Part shown: positions 46,352-59,050 of the stretch, piece after piece
Numbering within the stretch: the stretch's first letter is position 1
Layout: each line of letters opens with the position of its first letter
Source of the DNA: Siphonodentalium dalli
Lineage: Eukaryota > Mollusca > Scaphopoda > Gadilida > Siphonodentaliidae
Direction: 5' to 3'
DNA length: 64,000 nt
NCBI GenBank assembly: GCA_032622095.1
Contig: CP136061.1
Location: forward strand, 252,971,582 to 253,035,581
Program-made: the position numbers and the translations under genes
Notes under the pieces: model-generated
The model's database searches: none
Seen by the model: only the letters and a program-made list of their open reading frames with translations
Told to the model about the DNA's origin: nothing

Positions 46352-48862
46352 TTCCTCGATACGCTGGCCTGATCACAAACTACAAAGCAGAGTTCAGTCC
46401 CCTCGTTATGCGTTCTGATCACAAACTACCAGACGGAGTTCAGTCCTTTCGCTCTGTCTGATCACAACTTACAAGGCAGAGTTCAGTTCCCTCGATACGC
46501 TGAACTGATAACATACTACAAGACAGAGTTAAGTCCCCTCGCTACGCTGGTCTGACACAAACTACAAGACAGAGTTCAGTCCCCTCGCTACGCTGGTCTG
46601 ACCACAAACTACAAGACAGAGTTCAGTCCCCTCGCTGCGCTGGTCTGATAACAAACTACAAGACACAGTTAAGTCCCCTCGCTACGCTGGTCTGACACAA
46701 ACTACAAGACAGAGTTAGGTCCCCTCGCTACGCTGGTCTGACCACAAACTACAAGGCAGAGTTCAGTCCCTCGATACGCTGGTCTGATAACAAACTACAA
46801 GACAGAGCTAAGTCCCCTCGCTACGCTGGTCTGACACAAACTACAAGACAGAGTTAAGTCCCCTCGCTACGCTGGTCTGACCACAAACTACAAGACAGAG
46901 TTCAGTCCCCTCGCTACCCTGGTGTGATCACAAACTACCAGACGGAGTTCAGTCCTTTCGCTCTGTCTGATCACAAACTACAAGGTAGAGTTCAGTCCCC
47001 TCGCTACCCTGGTCTGATCACAAACTACAAGACATAGTTCAGTCCCCTCGCTACCCTGGTCTGATCACAAACTACAAGACAGAGTTCAGTCCCATCGATA
47101 CGCTGGTCTGATCACAAACTACAAGACATAGTTCAGTCCCCTCGCTACACTGGTCTGATCACAAACTACAACACAGAGTTCAGTCACCTAGATACGCTGG
47201 TCTCATCACAAACTACCAGACGGAGTTCAGTACTTTCGCTCTGTCTGATCACAAACTACAAGGCAGAGTTCAGTCCCCTCGCTACGCTGGTCTGATAACA
47301 AACTACAAGACATAGTTCTGTCCCTTCGCTACGCTGTCTCAGCACAAACTACAAGACAGAGTTCAGTCCCATCGATACGCTGGTCTGATAACAAACTACA
47401 AGACAGAGTTCAGTCCCCTTGCTGCGCTGGTCTGATAACAAACTACAAGACATAGTTCTGTCTCTTCGCTACACTGGTCTCATCACAAACTACAACACAG
47501 AGTTCAGTCACCTAGATACGCTGGTCTCATCACAAACTACCAGACGGAGTTCAGTACTTTCGCACTGTCTGATCACAAACTACAAGGCAGAGTTCAGTCC
47601 CCTCGCCACGCTGGTCTGACCACAAACTACAAGACATAGTTCTGTCTCTTCGCTACGCTGTCTCACCACAAACTACAAGACAGAGTTCAGTCCCCTCGCT
47701 ACGCTGGTCTGATAACAAACTACAAGACATAGTTCTGTCCCTTCGCTACGCTGTCTCAGCACAAACTACAAGACAGAGTTCAGTCCCATCGATACGCTGG
47801 TCTGATAACAAACTACAAGACAGAGTTCAGTCCCCTTGCTGCGCTGGTCTGATAACAAACTACAAGACATAGTTCTGTCTCTTCGCTACGCTGTCTCACC
47901 ACAAACTACAAGACAGAGTTCAGTCCCCTCGCTACGCTGGTCTGACACAAACTACAAGACAGAGTTAAGTCTCCTAGATACGCTGGTCTGATCACAAACT
48001 ACAAGGCAGAGTTCAGCCCCCTCGCTACGCTGTCTGACCACAAACTACAAGACAGAGTTCAGTCCCCTCGCTACGCTGGTCTGATCACAAACTACAAGGC
48101 AGAGTTCAGCCCCCTCACTACGCTGTCTGACCACAAACTACAAGACAGAGTTCAGTCCCCTCGCTACGCTGGTCTGATCACAAACTACAAGACATAGTTC
48201 AGTCCCCTCGCTACGCTGGTCTGATCACAAGCTACAAAACAGAGTTAAGTCTCCTAGATACGCTGGTCTCATCACAAACTACCAGACAGAGTTCAGTCCC
48301 CTCGCTACGCTGGTCTGATCACAAGCTACAAAACAGAGTTAAGTCTCCTAGATACGCTGGTCTGGTCACAAACTGCAAGACAGAGTTCAGTCCCCTCGCT
48401 ACGCTGGTCTGATCACAAACTACAAGACAGAGTTCAGCCCCCCCCTCGATACCCTGGTCTGAACACAAATTACAAGACAGAGTTCAGTCAACCTAGATAC
48501 GCTGGTCTGACCACAAACTACAATACGGAGTTCAGTCCCCTAGATACGCTGGTCTGATCACAAACTACAAGGCAGAGTTCAGTCCCCTAGATACGATGGT
48601 CTGATCACAAACTACAATACGGAGTTCAGTCCCCTGGATACGCTGGTCTGATCACAAACTACAAGGCAGAGTTCAGTCCCCTAGATACGATGGTCTTGTC
48701 ATTAGCTACAAGGCAGAGTTCAGTCCCCTAGATACGCTGGTCTGACCACAAACTACAATACGGAGTTCAGACCCCTAGGTACGATGGTCTGATAACAAAC
48801 TACAAGGCAGAGTTCAGTCCCCTAGATACGATGGTCTGGTCACTAGCTACAAGGCAGAGTTA
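46352..48862 (+). repeat. 47-bp minisatellite, plus orientation, about 53 copies
   Basis: The unit is CTGATCACAAACTACAAGAC + AGAGTTCAGTCCCCTCGCTACGCTGGT. Variants include CCAGACGGAG and a GATAACAAACT form. The sequence 46183-46351 between the opposed arrays is unique. Confidence 0.95.
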
Positions 48863-48983
48863 TTAAATTAAAGTTTCTAAGTAAAATTCAGAATGAAATG
48901 CAACCGACTAAGGTATTAAATAATAAATGAGAGATTTCTTCACATGATGTGTAGTGGTCAGGATAGCGTCGCAGGGGTGAACT

Positions 48984-49906
48984 TAGTCCATGTCTCCTCG
49001 TACTAAAACCAGCTAATATATTGGGATGTCGAGATGCTGGTATTTAGTCCGAGATCGCCACCATAGAATTCTTATAACACGAGTTACGCCCAGGGTTTGT
49101 GGCGGGAATTTGAGGTGTATTTTACTTGATTTACCTCACAAATCAATACATGATGCTATATACATCGGAAAGAGTGACATCTTATGGTCATAATGGTGTA
49201 TAATAATCTAACTTTCATGTTAAATTACACATAGAATATTCCGGTTGATTGCCACTAACATCGCTTTTTTATATGTTTGTTTACCTTTTAACTGAAAGCC
49301 GAAGTGACCCGAAGAACTTCGGCATTGTCCGGAGTTTGTTTTGGCGGAGACGAATTTCGATACAAACAAGATGGCAGCCGCCATATTTATTCTAATGCTC
49401 GTTGTGTTTACACTGTTTTAAACTGTGAGAGGGTTGTAATTCTCGTAATTTATTTAATGTATTACATTTATATCTTCATTGTTTAAATTAATCTATTTAT
49501 TTATTTATTTATTGACACACATACTTACAATGGAGAATTCATCGCCATGTGCGTGGTTTAGTCGAAAATCTACGGAATATTTTCACCGGAAAATGCCGAA
49601 CACAGTTCGCGAGGTCAACTGAGTTCGCATACCTTTAAAAATATGTCAACACTGCGGTAAATGTCTCTTTTTACATTACCGCTTTCAATTCACAACTGAT
49701 GTTGTTTTCAGATCAAATATCATGTCTTCTGCGGAAAAAAAATTCGTTTATTGTCGCAATTGTGATAATTTATTTCATATAATTGTGGTTTTATTTGAGC
49801 GGGTCAATAACGCTCGTGTTATAAGAAGCCTATGGCGGCTATTTAAATACTAGCATCTCGCCATCCCAATATCTTAGCTGGTTTTAGTACGAGAAGACTT
49901 GGACTA
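48984..49906. mobile_element. Mutator-like element, copy 2, 923 bp
   Basis: TIRs begin TAGTCCATGTCTCCTCGTAC / TAGTCCAAGTCTTCTCGTAC, as in 26683-27848. The 9-bp flanks are GGGTGAACT (48975-48983) and TGGTGAACT (49907-49915), one mismatch. The interior is homologous to copy 1 (for example CAATACATGATGCTATATAC) but shorter. Confidence 0.87.
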
Positions 49907-49939
49907 TGGTGAACTCCGGCTTGCAGTTGGTCCAGGAAT

Positions 49940-50170
49940 ATATTTCTTATTATACTATAATCATGGTTTATATTTATTATTTGGCTATAATCATGGTTTA
50001 TATTTACTAATTGGCTATAACATGGCTTATATTTATTATTTGACTATAATCATGGTTTATATTTACTATTTGGCTATAATCATGGTTTATATTTATTATT
50101 TGGCTATAATCATGGTTTAGATTTATTATTTGGCTATAAGCATGATTTATGTTTATTATTTGGCTAATGG
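49940..50170 (+). repeat. ~30-bp minisatellite, about eight copies
   Basis: The unit is TTTATATTTATTATTTGGCT + ATAATCATGG. Confidence 0.93.
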
Positions 50171-51043
50171 AATTGTTGCTATAGAACTGGTCATGATAGA
50201 AATGAGTTTTTCCACTGTCCCCATTTTTCAACATACAATCCCTTAGAAACGAATAACGGAAACACGTTGACATGGTATATCCACCATAATACATCACTGT
50301 TGCCAACGTAACTGCAGTTTAGTAAAGACTCCGTGAATGTTATACATATGAATGTCATTGCAGTTATTTTGACAAACTAGTTGTATTGCTTCCGATTTCC
50401 CCATAACGTTATACGATAGATATGCCCCTAGGTCAATGTGTTCATAAACCTATATTAACTACATTGAATCAATGTGGTTCATATGTTTATGAACATATCG
50501 ACTCCGGAAATCACCGGAGATTGTCGGACATGAATGAAGCGTACACTGATTGAGTATACAAGCAATGTTTGAGAATAAATTTGTTTTGGTCTATAATTAG
50601 TGTTATGAATTTATTCCGGGTTTTTCCAGATACACCACACCAAAGCTATCAATAGAAATCAGCTATATACCTGAAAACAGAATATAAATATTTTATAAAT
50701 ATTTTTGCTGTGTGTATGCATAATGTAATATGTATGCTATATCCAACTAAATGATATATGTTTTCTGTTATACACCGTTGTTATTTTGTTTTACACGCGC
50801 GTAAACATAGTATAACATGACATATCCATAAATGATCCGAATAAAATTAATTTTAAAATACCCCTTAGCGATTATTTAACAGATACTAATGAGCACCAAT
50901 CAATGTGAACACAGATCACCCACTAGTGATAAAATAGCAGTGCGTTATCTCTGTCGGATACATTCCTGTATTATTTGTTTCCTTGGACAGGTAATTCACA
51001 TGGGCCATACCTGATATTGCCTTACCTGGCACGTGAACGTGTC
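50171..51043. other. Unannotated spacer
   Basis: AT-rich, with no recognised frame or repeat. A short inverted pair around CATATGTTTATGAACATAT lies near 50480. Confidence 0.45.
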
Positions 51044-51047
51044 TTAA

Positions 51048-51423
51048 ATGTACTCAATCCGATCAGAGGGTCCTATATTACTATTTCTTTGGCTTTGGGG
51101 GTAAAAAAATATGATTCGAGTCGAGGAACCCACCCATCAAAGATCAGAGTGATTAGATATCGATTTTTGAAATCTATTAATTTTCGGATATGTAGCCCAC
51201 AAGTTGACAGAGCACGTGATCAAAACGGACAAATTGCGGGTGTAAGATGGATAACTCTAAAATCAAGTGGTTATTATTGTAAATAGTAAGCACTTGATTT
51301 TAGAGTTATCCATCTAATCAGTCTGAGCTTTGATGGGTGGGTTCTTCGACTCGAATCAAATATGTTTTACCCCCAAAGCCAAAGAAATAGTAAGATAGGA
51401 CCCTCTGATCGGATTGAGTACCT
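51048..51423. mobile_element. TTAA MITE family P1, foldback derivative, 376 bp
   Basis: Both halves are the same left-end sequence facing inward. TGTACTCAATCCGATCAGAG...TTGGGGGTAAAAA at the left is mirrored by TTTTACCCCCAAAGCC...CTGATCGGATTGAGTACCT at the right. TTAA lies at 51044-51047 and 51424-51427. The normal right end of the family is absent. Confidence 0.85.
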
Positions 51424-51680
51424 TTAAAGAAAAAAAAAACATATCACAGTTTCGTGCCAATGATATCATGTTATTAACTTGAACTATTCTGCGAAACTCT
51501 CCAGGTTGCATCAAACCCGAACATATTGTGCTGGTCATTTGCGGAATGAGGTCACCAGAGAGTGATTTTAGTGACGCTATCTCCCCCACCCCGCTACCTT
51601 TACCCTCAGAATGAGTCTGTGGAATCATTCTGCTAAGGACTCATTTTCTCCGGAAAGTGTCTTCTACTATATATTTTGAG

Positions 51681-52640
51681 AACTCCGTATATAAATATAT
51701 ATATGTTTGTGTGTATATTTGTCCTATATAGAATCGAAAACGGCTGGCTCGATTGAGCTCAAACTTCCCATATAATGGTAAAATCTCACGGGAATCGTCG
51801 TCGCGGCATTTTGGAGAAGCTCTGAGCACTCATTCTCCACTCCCAATCATCAAAATCACCGTCCTCGGCACTGCGGTGGTTAAGGCATACACGCTCTTTA
51901 TATTGACAAAATTTGGCGTTGTTAACCGAGTAACGCTCTTTATTGCCATCGGCGTTGCTAAACGGTCACCTATGCGTACGAATGCGTTCGAAACTACGGA
52001 TGCAAAACGCACCGGAACCGGAATGCATTTATCTTGATTAAAAAGGCAGAATCAACTCATTGGAAAACAACAAATGCGTGTCGTGTGATTCTTATGTCTG
52101 TCGTTAGTGTAAACATATTTTATTGCATAATAATATCGCAACGGGATTGAGACACAAGTTTTACAACTTACAAATGGTCTCTCTCCCCACATAATTGTAT
52201 TACACAAAATGTCTGTCGTTCCTAGGAACGGGGGAGATTTTCATCGAATCACAAAACGCACCGGAACCGGAATGCATTTATCTTGATTAAAAAGGCAGAA
52301 TTAACTCATTGGACGGGGGAGAATTTCATCGGTCAGTTTTTCCGCCCTTTGAAAAACAAAAAATTAAATTAAAACAAAAAATGCGTGTTGTGTGATTCTT
52401 GTGTCTGTATTAATGATCAATTCAAGGTCAAATCGGGTCAAATCGAAAAACAAAAAATTAATGAAAAACAAAAAATGAAATTACAAAATTAATTAAAAAA
52501 ATTAATTTAAAAAGCCAGTAAATTAAAAAGGCACAATTAACTAAAAAAAAAAATAAAAAAAAAATTTTTTTTTTTTTTTTTTTTTTTTAAAAATTGTCAT
52601 GTTTCTGACGATTGCCGCCAGTGGCGGGCTAACCTGCTAG
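51681..52640 (+). mobile_element. Second Helitron family, non-autonomous, ~0.96 kb
   Basis: The 5' part has (AT)-rich ATATAAATATATATATG, then TTTGTGTG and CCTATATAGAATCGAAAACGG, a pattern common at Helitron/Helentron starts. The 3' end is CTAG at 52637-52640, after the hairpin GCCGCCAGTGGCGGG, followed by T. Internal duplication: ACGCACCGGAACCGGAATGC at about 52006 and 52256. The exact 5' end is uncertain by about 10 bp. No coding frame. Confidence 0.7.
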
Positions 52641-52744
52641 TTATTATATATTCAACAAGTTCTTTAGAACGATTTTTTCTTGTTTAGTTTAGTTTCTCTA
52701 TATCCCCGAATTTGCAGACGACACAATGCTTAATTGATGTGCCC

Positions 52745-53345
52745 AATGGTCCTTCTACACATCTCCATTGTTGGGGGGGCAGTTTCCCTCTACCCTCCCT
52801 ACTCAGATGCCCCTGACAGGAACGTGGCGACGGGTGTGGGGGAGTGTCTCTACCCCCTCAACTTTTCTCCCAATGTTCAGCAGTTGGAAATGTTATACCT
52901 GTCACAATATTAGTTAGATATTTTACATAATATACATGTTGTAATTATTCTCATTGGTGGGGGGGGGGGGGTTACACTATTAGGGGTGTGTCAAGTTGGA
53001 AATTTGAATTCGAACAGTTGGAAAGCTTGATGTACCAGTTGCGGAAGTTCAAACCCAAGGGGTGCAAATGGATTGCATACATATTCTGCTTTAAGGTGAG
53101 GTGTAGTTGGACATTTCAATGTGCACACCCCTCCACAACAAAGACCCTACATAGCACCTCGTGCCCCTGCGTATGTCATATGTAAGTTCAAGGCCCTCTC
53201 AACAGGGTTCACGCTATTAGGCGACCATAATGGGTCTAAATAACTAGGAAGGGATTATTCTATCTGAGTTATCGACCGTTAACTGCCGCGCCGGGTATTC
53301 TCCAATAAGGCCATGCAATATTGAAGGATTTACACATTACCACTG
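52745..53345 (+). repeat. ~560-bp interspersed repeat, copy 1
   Basis: From CTCAGATGCCCCTGACAGGA to GAAGGATTTACACATTACC this matches 60118-60675 at high identity, including a poly-G tract (52961 versus 60277). Confidence 0.85.
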
Positions 53346-53746
53346 TGTACATACGACACCGGAAGCAGTTAGCATCCCGAGTGTTTTTATGCTACTCTGG
53401 GTGCAGATATCAGGCTTTTTCTCGTAGACTTTGACACTTTCCAAATACTAACCTCCGCATGTGCATGGCCGATATGTTGTAGTTAATGGTAGTTATTGTC
53501 ACTTTGACATAAATTGAAAGGTTCATTCATCAATTGACAATTTAGGCGAATACTCGTTTAGTAGAGCCTCTTTAGAAGGGGAATAAGCTCTGGTTTTCGG
53601 GATATGTATAATAATGAAACACAGACTGTTGAGTAGAGCGGGTTCCGTGTAGATGTTCCGGGTTATAAGAAGTGTACAAATCTTGAGGAATTAGTCATTT
53701 TTATTTGCACATGCATTAACAGATGTAACAGCAGCAACAGTATATA
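53346..53746. other. Unannotated spacer
   Basis: CACTGTGTACATACGACACCGGAAG at about 53340 is the approximate complement of 59966-60000. Otherwise nothing is recognised. Confidence 0.4.
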
Positions 53747-56700
53747 TCTATATTTATATTTGCGAATGTCTGTCTGTCTGTGTTCTATAGAAATTCACAG
53801 GGGACCACCTAGATGGCACAAAGGGGTCTAATAGGGGTAACTTTTTACGAGAAAAATAATGGCGAGGGTTAGAATTTTCTAAAGTGACGCCGTTGTTGTC
53901 AGGGGCAAAAAAGGGGGTAGGCATAACAAAAAATTGTCGCCGATTTCCACCAAACTTATATATAATCATCCCCATAATATGAGGAATCGAATGGTGTGGT
54001 TTAAATATGTCAAAAGTCGCGCCGTTCGCGTCAGGGATGCGCGGAAAGGGAGAGGGGCACCAAAAGTGATCAAAATAATTTTAGCGCCAAATTCCACCAA
54101 ATTGCACATTCTTCTGAGATCTTCTCCATGATACAAGGAATCTTATTGTGTGCTTTAAAGACGCCAAATGGGTGTCGTTGGGATGAGAGATTTGGGGGGG
54201 GGGGGGGTGGGGGGGGGGGTATTAAATCTGATTAGAATTAGTTTAGTCGCCGATTGCCACGAAACTTATACAAATTCATCCCCATGGTATGAGGTGTCTA
54301 ATGACGTGGCTTAAAGCTGTCAAAAGTGGCGTCATTCGAGTCAGCGGTGCACTGAAAGGGAGAGGGGCACCAACATTGATACACAATATTTTAGCGCCAA
54401 TTTCCACCAAACTGATAGACATTCTTATCCATGATATGAGGAATCTAATCGTGTGATTTTAAATACGTCATATTGGTGCTGCTTTGGTGAGAGATGGGGT
54501 GGGGTGACACAAATTTGTTTAGTCGCGGATTAGCACCAAACTTACAAATAATAATCTCCATGATATCAGGAGTCTAATTGTGTGGTCAAAAGTGGGGCCA
54601 TTCGAGTCAGGGGTGCCTAGAGGGTGAGAGGGACACACACATTGATAAAACAGAGTTGCACAGCGACACATTTATCCCTCAGAGTCATGCCACACTGATC
54701 CGTAATTGAACATGTGCACCCCAGTGTTTATATAACTAAAAATAGAACCGATGCAAGATCATACGTCATTAACACGGGCAAGCGCTTTCACTAAACTAAA
54801 GTGCGCTCAGTGATTCATGAATGTTAATTTCCCTAATCACGAATACAAATTCTCAACAGTACTGGGTTTTACTTTCTTCTCAATTCTTCTTTAGGTTATC
54901 CATGTACTATTCAATCATTAAATGAAGGCCCTTGGGCCAGTGATAACGGACCTATATTTCGGAAGCGGCTTAATATGGAAAGTACAAGGTCACGGCCTTT
55001 TTGTTAGCTCCGAATTCATATATAAGTCTGTTTACTTTGCTCCCGCCCTCCCACCCTTGAGGTGCAATTCGACCTTTGACATTTAAATTTCCTTTCAGAG
55101 ACGTTACTTAACCCATATGTTCAGCTAGTTATTTCCAGGTTGTTCCCATGCTTTAGGACTCCACTCTGTTGCGGATAGCTTCTTTATTCTGTGACGTGGC
55201 GCTTGTGGGACCAAAAAAGGGCGTAAATTTGGATTAGATGAAATCCTAAAGTTTAGACCAATATGTTTCGGCTACCTGTTCTAATTTCCTTTCATTCATC
55301 ATTAAAGGTAGTCATTCAGGCAAACCTTTCGTTGTTATCATATGACCATGTGGGATAAACAATATGTTTAGCGCCTATTACCACCTGATTGATACATATT
55401 CTTCTCCGTGATACGAATATTCTAATTGTACGCTTTTAAGGCGCGAAATTGTTGCCTTGTGGGTGAGAGATGTGTAATGGTGGCCCTAAATTTGATACGA
55501 ATTTGTATTCTCCCCAATTTTCATAAATTATATATATATTCATCTCTATAATGAGTCTAAGTGTGTGGTTTAATGATGTCAAAAGTGGCGCAGCTTGAGT
55601 CCGAAATAGGGACGGGAGGGTCACCAAAAACTTATAAAAAATATGTTTAGTGCCAATTACCATCAAACTCATACACGTTCTTTTCAAATGATACAATGAA
55701 TCAAATATTTCCGAATATCTGTCTGTGTTCTATATATAACTTAAGGGTACAATCGAGATGGCACCAAGGCGGTCTAACAGGGGTAACTTTTTACGAGTAA
55801 GATAAAGGTGCGGGTTAAAATTTTCTAAACTGACGTTGTTGGTGTCAAGGGAGGGGCTATTTTTACCACAGATTTCGACCAAATTGATATATTATTCTTC
55901 TCCGTGATACGAGGAATATAAAAGTGTGATTTAAAGACGCGAAATTGGTGCCGTTTGGGTGAGAGCTGGGGGGGGGGGGAGGGTAATAACTATGATAAGA
56001 ATTTGTTTAGTTGCCGATTACCACCAAACTTATATATAATCATCTCCATTATATAATGCATGCATGAGTCTAATAGACGTGGTTTAAATATGACAAAAGT
56101 GCCGCGGTTCAAGTCATGCATGAGGGGATTTGCACAAAAGTTGATACAATTATAATTAGCACTGATTCCACCAAATGCATGCATGTTCTACTCTAATGAT
56201 ACGATGAATTAAATCACATTTGGGGTCGTTTGGGTCATGGATGGCGAGAGGAGATTCACTAGCATTTATATGATTGTTCAATTCGCCGATATCCAACAAA
56301 GTTATATATAGTCATCTCCCAGGTCATCTCCATGTCGTTCTAAGGAGTATTTGGCATTCCAATTTCACAATCTCGACAAATGGTGACCGAATTAAGTCAC
56401 TTGAACAATTATATCTTCTCAACTGTCATATTTATATGAGGACGGAAATCAGGGCATTCCTATAATGATCTAGCAACACAGATACATAGAAGAAAGCATT
56501 AAAAGTATATTTATATCAATATATTTAAGATATACATATGTTCATTCAAACTGAGGGACCTTGAATCGTCAGAGGATTGCATATTAGAATGGCTTATGTA
56601 TATAATATAACACGATTGAGTCTGTCCCATTCAATATAGCTTTCACACAAAAAGTTAGAATTGCCAACAGATATGGAAATGTAGAGAAGGCCTGTTCAAA

Positions 56701-57155
56701 AATAGTGGTCACAGTATGCAGTCAAATATGGTTACTTCTGAGATAAAGGAAAACGCAATCCGTAGCACATGACTTTTCAGGATCCTCCAATATTGACATC
56801 TGACAAGGGTATATCTGGCCGATACAGAGGATTTCTTTCATTTTTTAGAACAGACTCATCGCCTAACTTAAACAACTCAAAATCTCACTGTGTCGGGCAC
56901 ATGTAGCTGCTATACATGCATAACATCAATTATTTTAAACTGAAAATGATTAACCAGTATATAGCACCAGAACAGAGGAGCACATGGGCATATCTTTAAA
57001 ACATCTGTATCTTCATGAAGGTATTATAAACTAGACTGATTGATTGATTGGTTGATACATCTCTATGTAAAACACAATTGTCGTCCTTTATTTTTTTTTG
57101 ACTAATATGTTTATGGTGTTCATGTGTTTCATGCTATAACGTCTGAAGTATACGC
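53747..57155 (+). mobile_element. Helitron family 1, copy 2, 3'-truncated with an internal insertion
   Basis: It starts TCTATATTTATATTTGCGAA and follows 2403-6175 module by module to about 57155. There it leaves the family sequence before the terminal hairpin and CTAG. Non-family sequence of about 690 bp (54653-55345) interrupts it. Poly-G tracts at about 54188 and 55970 sit at the same module positions as in copy 1. Confidence 0.83.
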
Positions 57156-57809
57156 GATGCGTTTCGATTTGATTTTGATTTTTTATTCACTCTGACACTC
57201 GCACGAAAAGTCATCACCTAATTTTTTTTTTAAATGAGAAAAAATAGAATAGCGCACAAATCTAACAAACAAATGGGTATAATATACATATGATGATTTG
57301 ATCTGCGTTATATATAACGTATCTGCTATCAATAAGGCAGTTTCTTGGCAAAAAATCCGATTAAAAAAAGCAAGGTATACGGCAGTATGCAAATGTAGCC
57401 AGTGGACAACTGTACTGCAGTATGCAAGTTCGGTGTACGGCATCATGTTTTAAAAACACAAATCTAGGCCTTGCGCACTGATTTGGGCATGTACCTGGGT
57501 ATTGAACTTCTCACTAACGCGAGTGATGTGGATTTTGAACATATTTGAGCACAATATTGCTCTATTTGCATATATAAATCATTCGTTTTTTTCATGATTA
57601 ATAAGACTTTGTGGCACAATTGAGGTGAATGCATTGGCATGCGACTGGTTATTAGATGATCTGACCACTGCCCATTCTCACAGAAAGATGTGTCTGACAC
57701 CAGAATGTGAAAGAAATGATATACTTAATATATTTTCGTGTATGGTGGGGTGGGTGGGATTGCAGTGTGCGCGACTGCATGCATTTGCATGTATGTATAA
57801 CAAGATTCA

Positions 57810-58351
57810 TGTATAACATGCTATCGGCATGTACGAAAAGCACACCCCAGACTGTATAATCTGAGACGACACGTAAAAACACATACACCACCAATCGCAG
57901 CAGATAATCCGGATCAAGATAAAGAACGACGAAGCTCCCACTTGTGTGACTATTGTGGCAGATATTTTAGCAGGCTGTTTGCACTAAAGTTACATGAGAA
58001 ATCGCAAAGGCAGTTGAGCACACGTGCAACGTATGTGGTAAGGAGTTCTGCCAACCGCCAAAGTTACGTTATCTCAAAGCGTCACATGCTGGAATCGCCA
58101 TCGACCAATGTAAAAGATGTAAAAAAAAAAAAATCATGGCACCGGGGTCTTTGAATAGACACAACAAAACATGCCATGCAGATGCACCAGAATTCCCTTA
58201 TGATGTTTGTTCTAGGACGTTTTCCACCAAATTCAATATGGAACACCACAAGAAGGGGATGCACTAACTCTCACGATACCAGTGCAGATGTACGAAATGT
58301 TACACATGGCGATCAAGTCTGAATAAACACGAAACGCTATGTAAAAACTGA
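57810..58351 (+). pseudogene. Decayed C2H2 zinc-finger gene
   Basis: Six finger-like units are read across frames. A degenerate one ends LYNLRRHVKTH (about 57819-57891). The second is CDYCGRYFSRLFALKLHEK (57945-58001). After a frameshift near 58015 come CNVCGKEFCQPPKL (58028 on), CKRC...GSLNRHNKTCH, DVCSRTFSTKFNMEHHKKGMH ending in a stop at 58264, and in another frame CRCTKCYTWRSSLNKHETLC ending at 58351. Frameshifts, lost second cysteines and a poly-A stretch inside finger 4 indicate loss of function. No ATG-initiated full-length frame exists. Whether it was a host gene or a transposon-borne one is unknown. Confidence 0.7.
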
Positions 58352-58942
58352 TACACAAATACAGTGTTTCCATTTGATAGTATCTATTCTTTTTATCTCT
58401 CAATTGATAGTCACGAGTATGCTCATGCACGGGATTGACCATGTTGTGATTGACTGACAGAATGATAGTCTCTTATATCAACACATATCCAGGAACGTGG
58501 ATTCGTTTATTTTATTTTGGTGTTCAATCCTGATTTTGTTTACCCCACCCCCTTGAACACCAACAATTCAAACCAAGATAATAGCTCAATATATATTTTT
58601 TCCCCAACCATAGTCTAATTGTGGTTTAGTTTGAATATTTCGACAAATATTGGTACATGTATAAACCAGTAGCAAAAAACATGCCTCTAATTGTCGAAAT
58701 ATTCCAATTAAACTCACTTACACTGTTGTTGGAAAACAAAATCAGTAGTCGATTTCAGTATACTGTCTAAAATATGACTGATGGCTGAATTACTGTTGTA
58801 AAAGCCATTTTAACATTAAATTTTGGTTGGACAATTTGTTGGGGTTACAACAAAGTTATTTATTTAAAAAGTAATGATACATTTTTCATACAGTTCCCAT
58901 CAAAATCATCCGGACCATGGTATGGCTTTAACGAGCATCAGG

Positions 58943-59050
58943 GACGTGGCGACAGGGATTTGGGGTGCCTCACCCCACAAGTTTGGTAAAACATTTCAAC
59001 AGTTGGAAATTTCATACCTGACACATCATTATATTATACCACGTATAGGT
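58943..59050 (+). repeat. Short interspersed repeat fragment
   Basis: GGGACGTGGCGACAGGGATTTGGGGTG followed by CAACAGTTGGAAATTTCATACC resembles 36095-36260 and the starts of the repeats at 52.8 and 60.1 kb. Confidence 0.5.

Noticed and set aside
46352-48862. CRISPR-like direct repeats
   Set aside because: Units are contiguous with no unique spacers, and this is animal DNA.
52550-52590. A/T homopolymer block as a poly(A) tail of a retrocopy
   Set aside because: It lies inside the Helitron close to its CTAG end and has no upstream coding sequence or target duplication.
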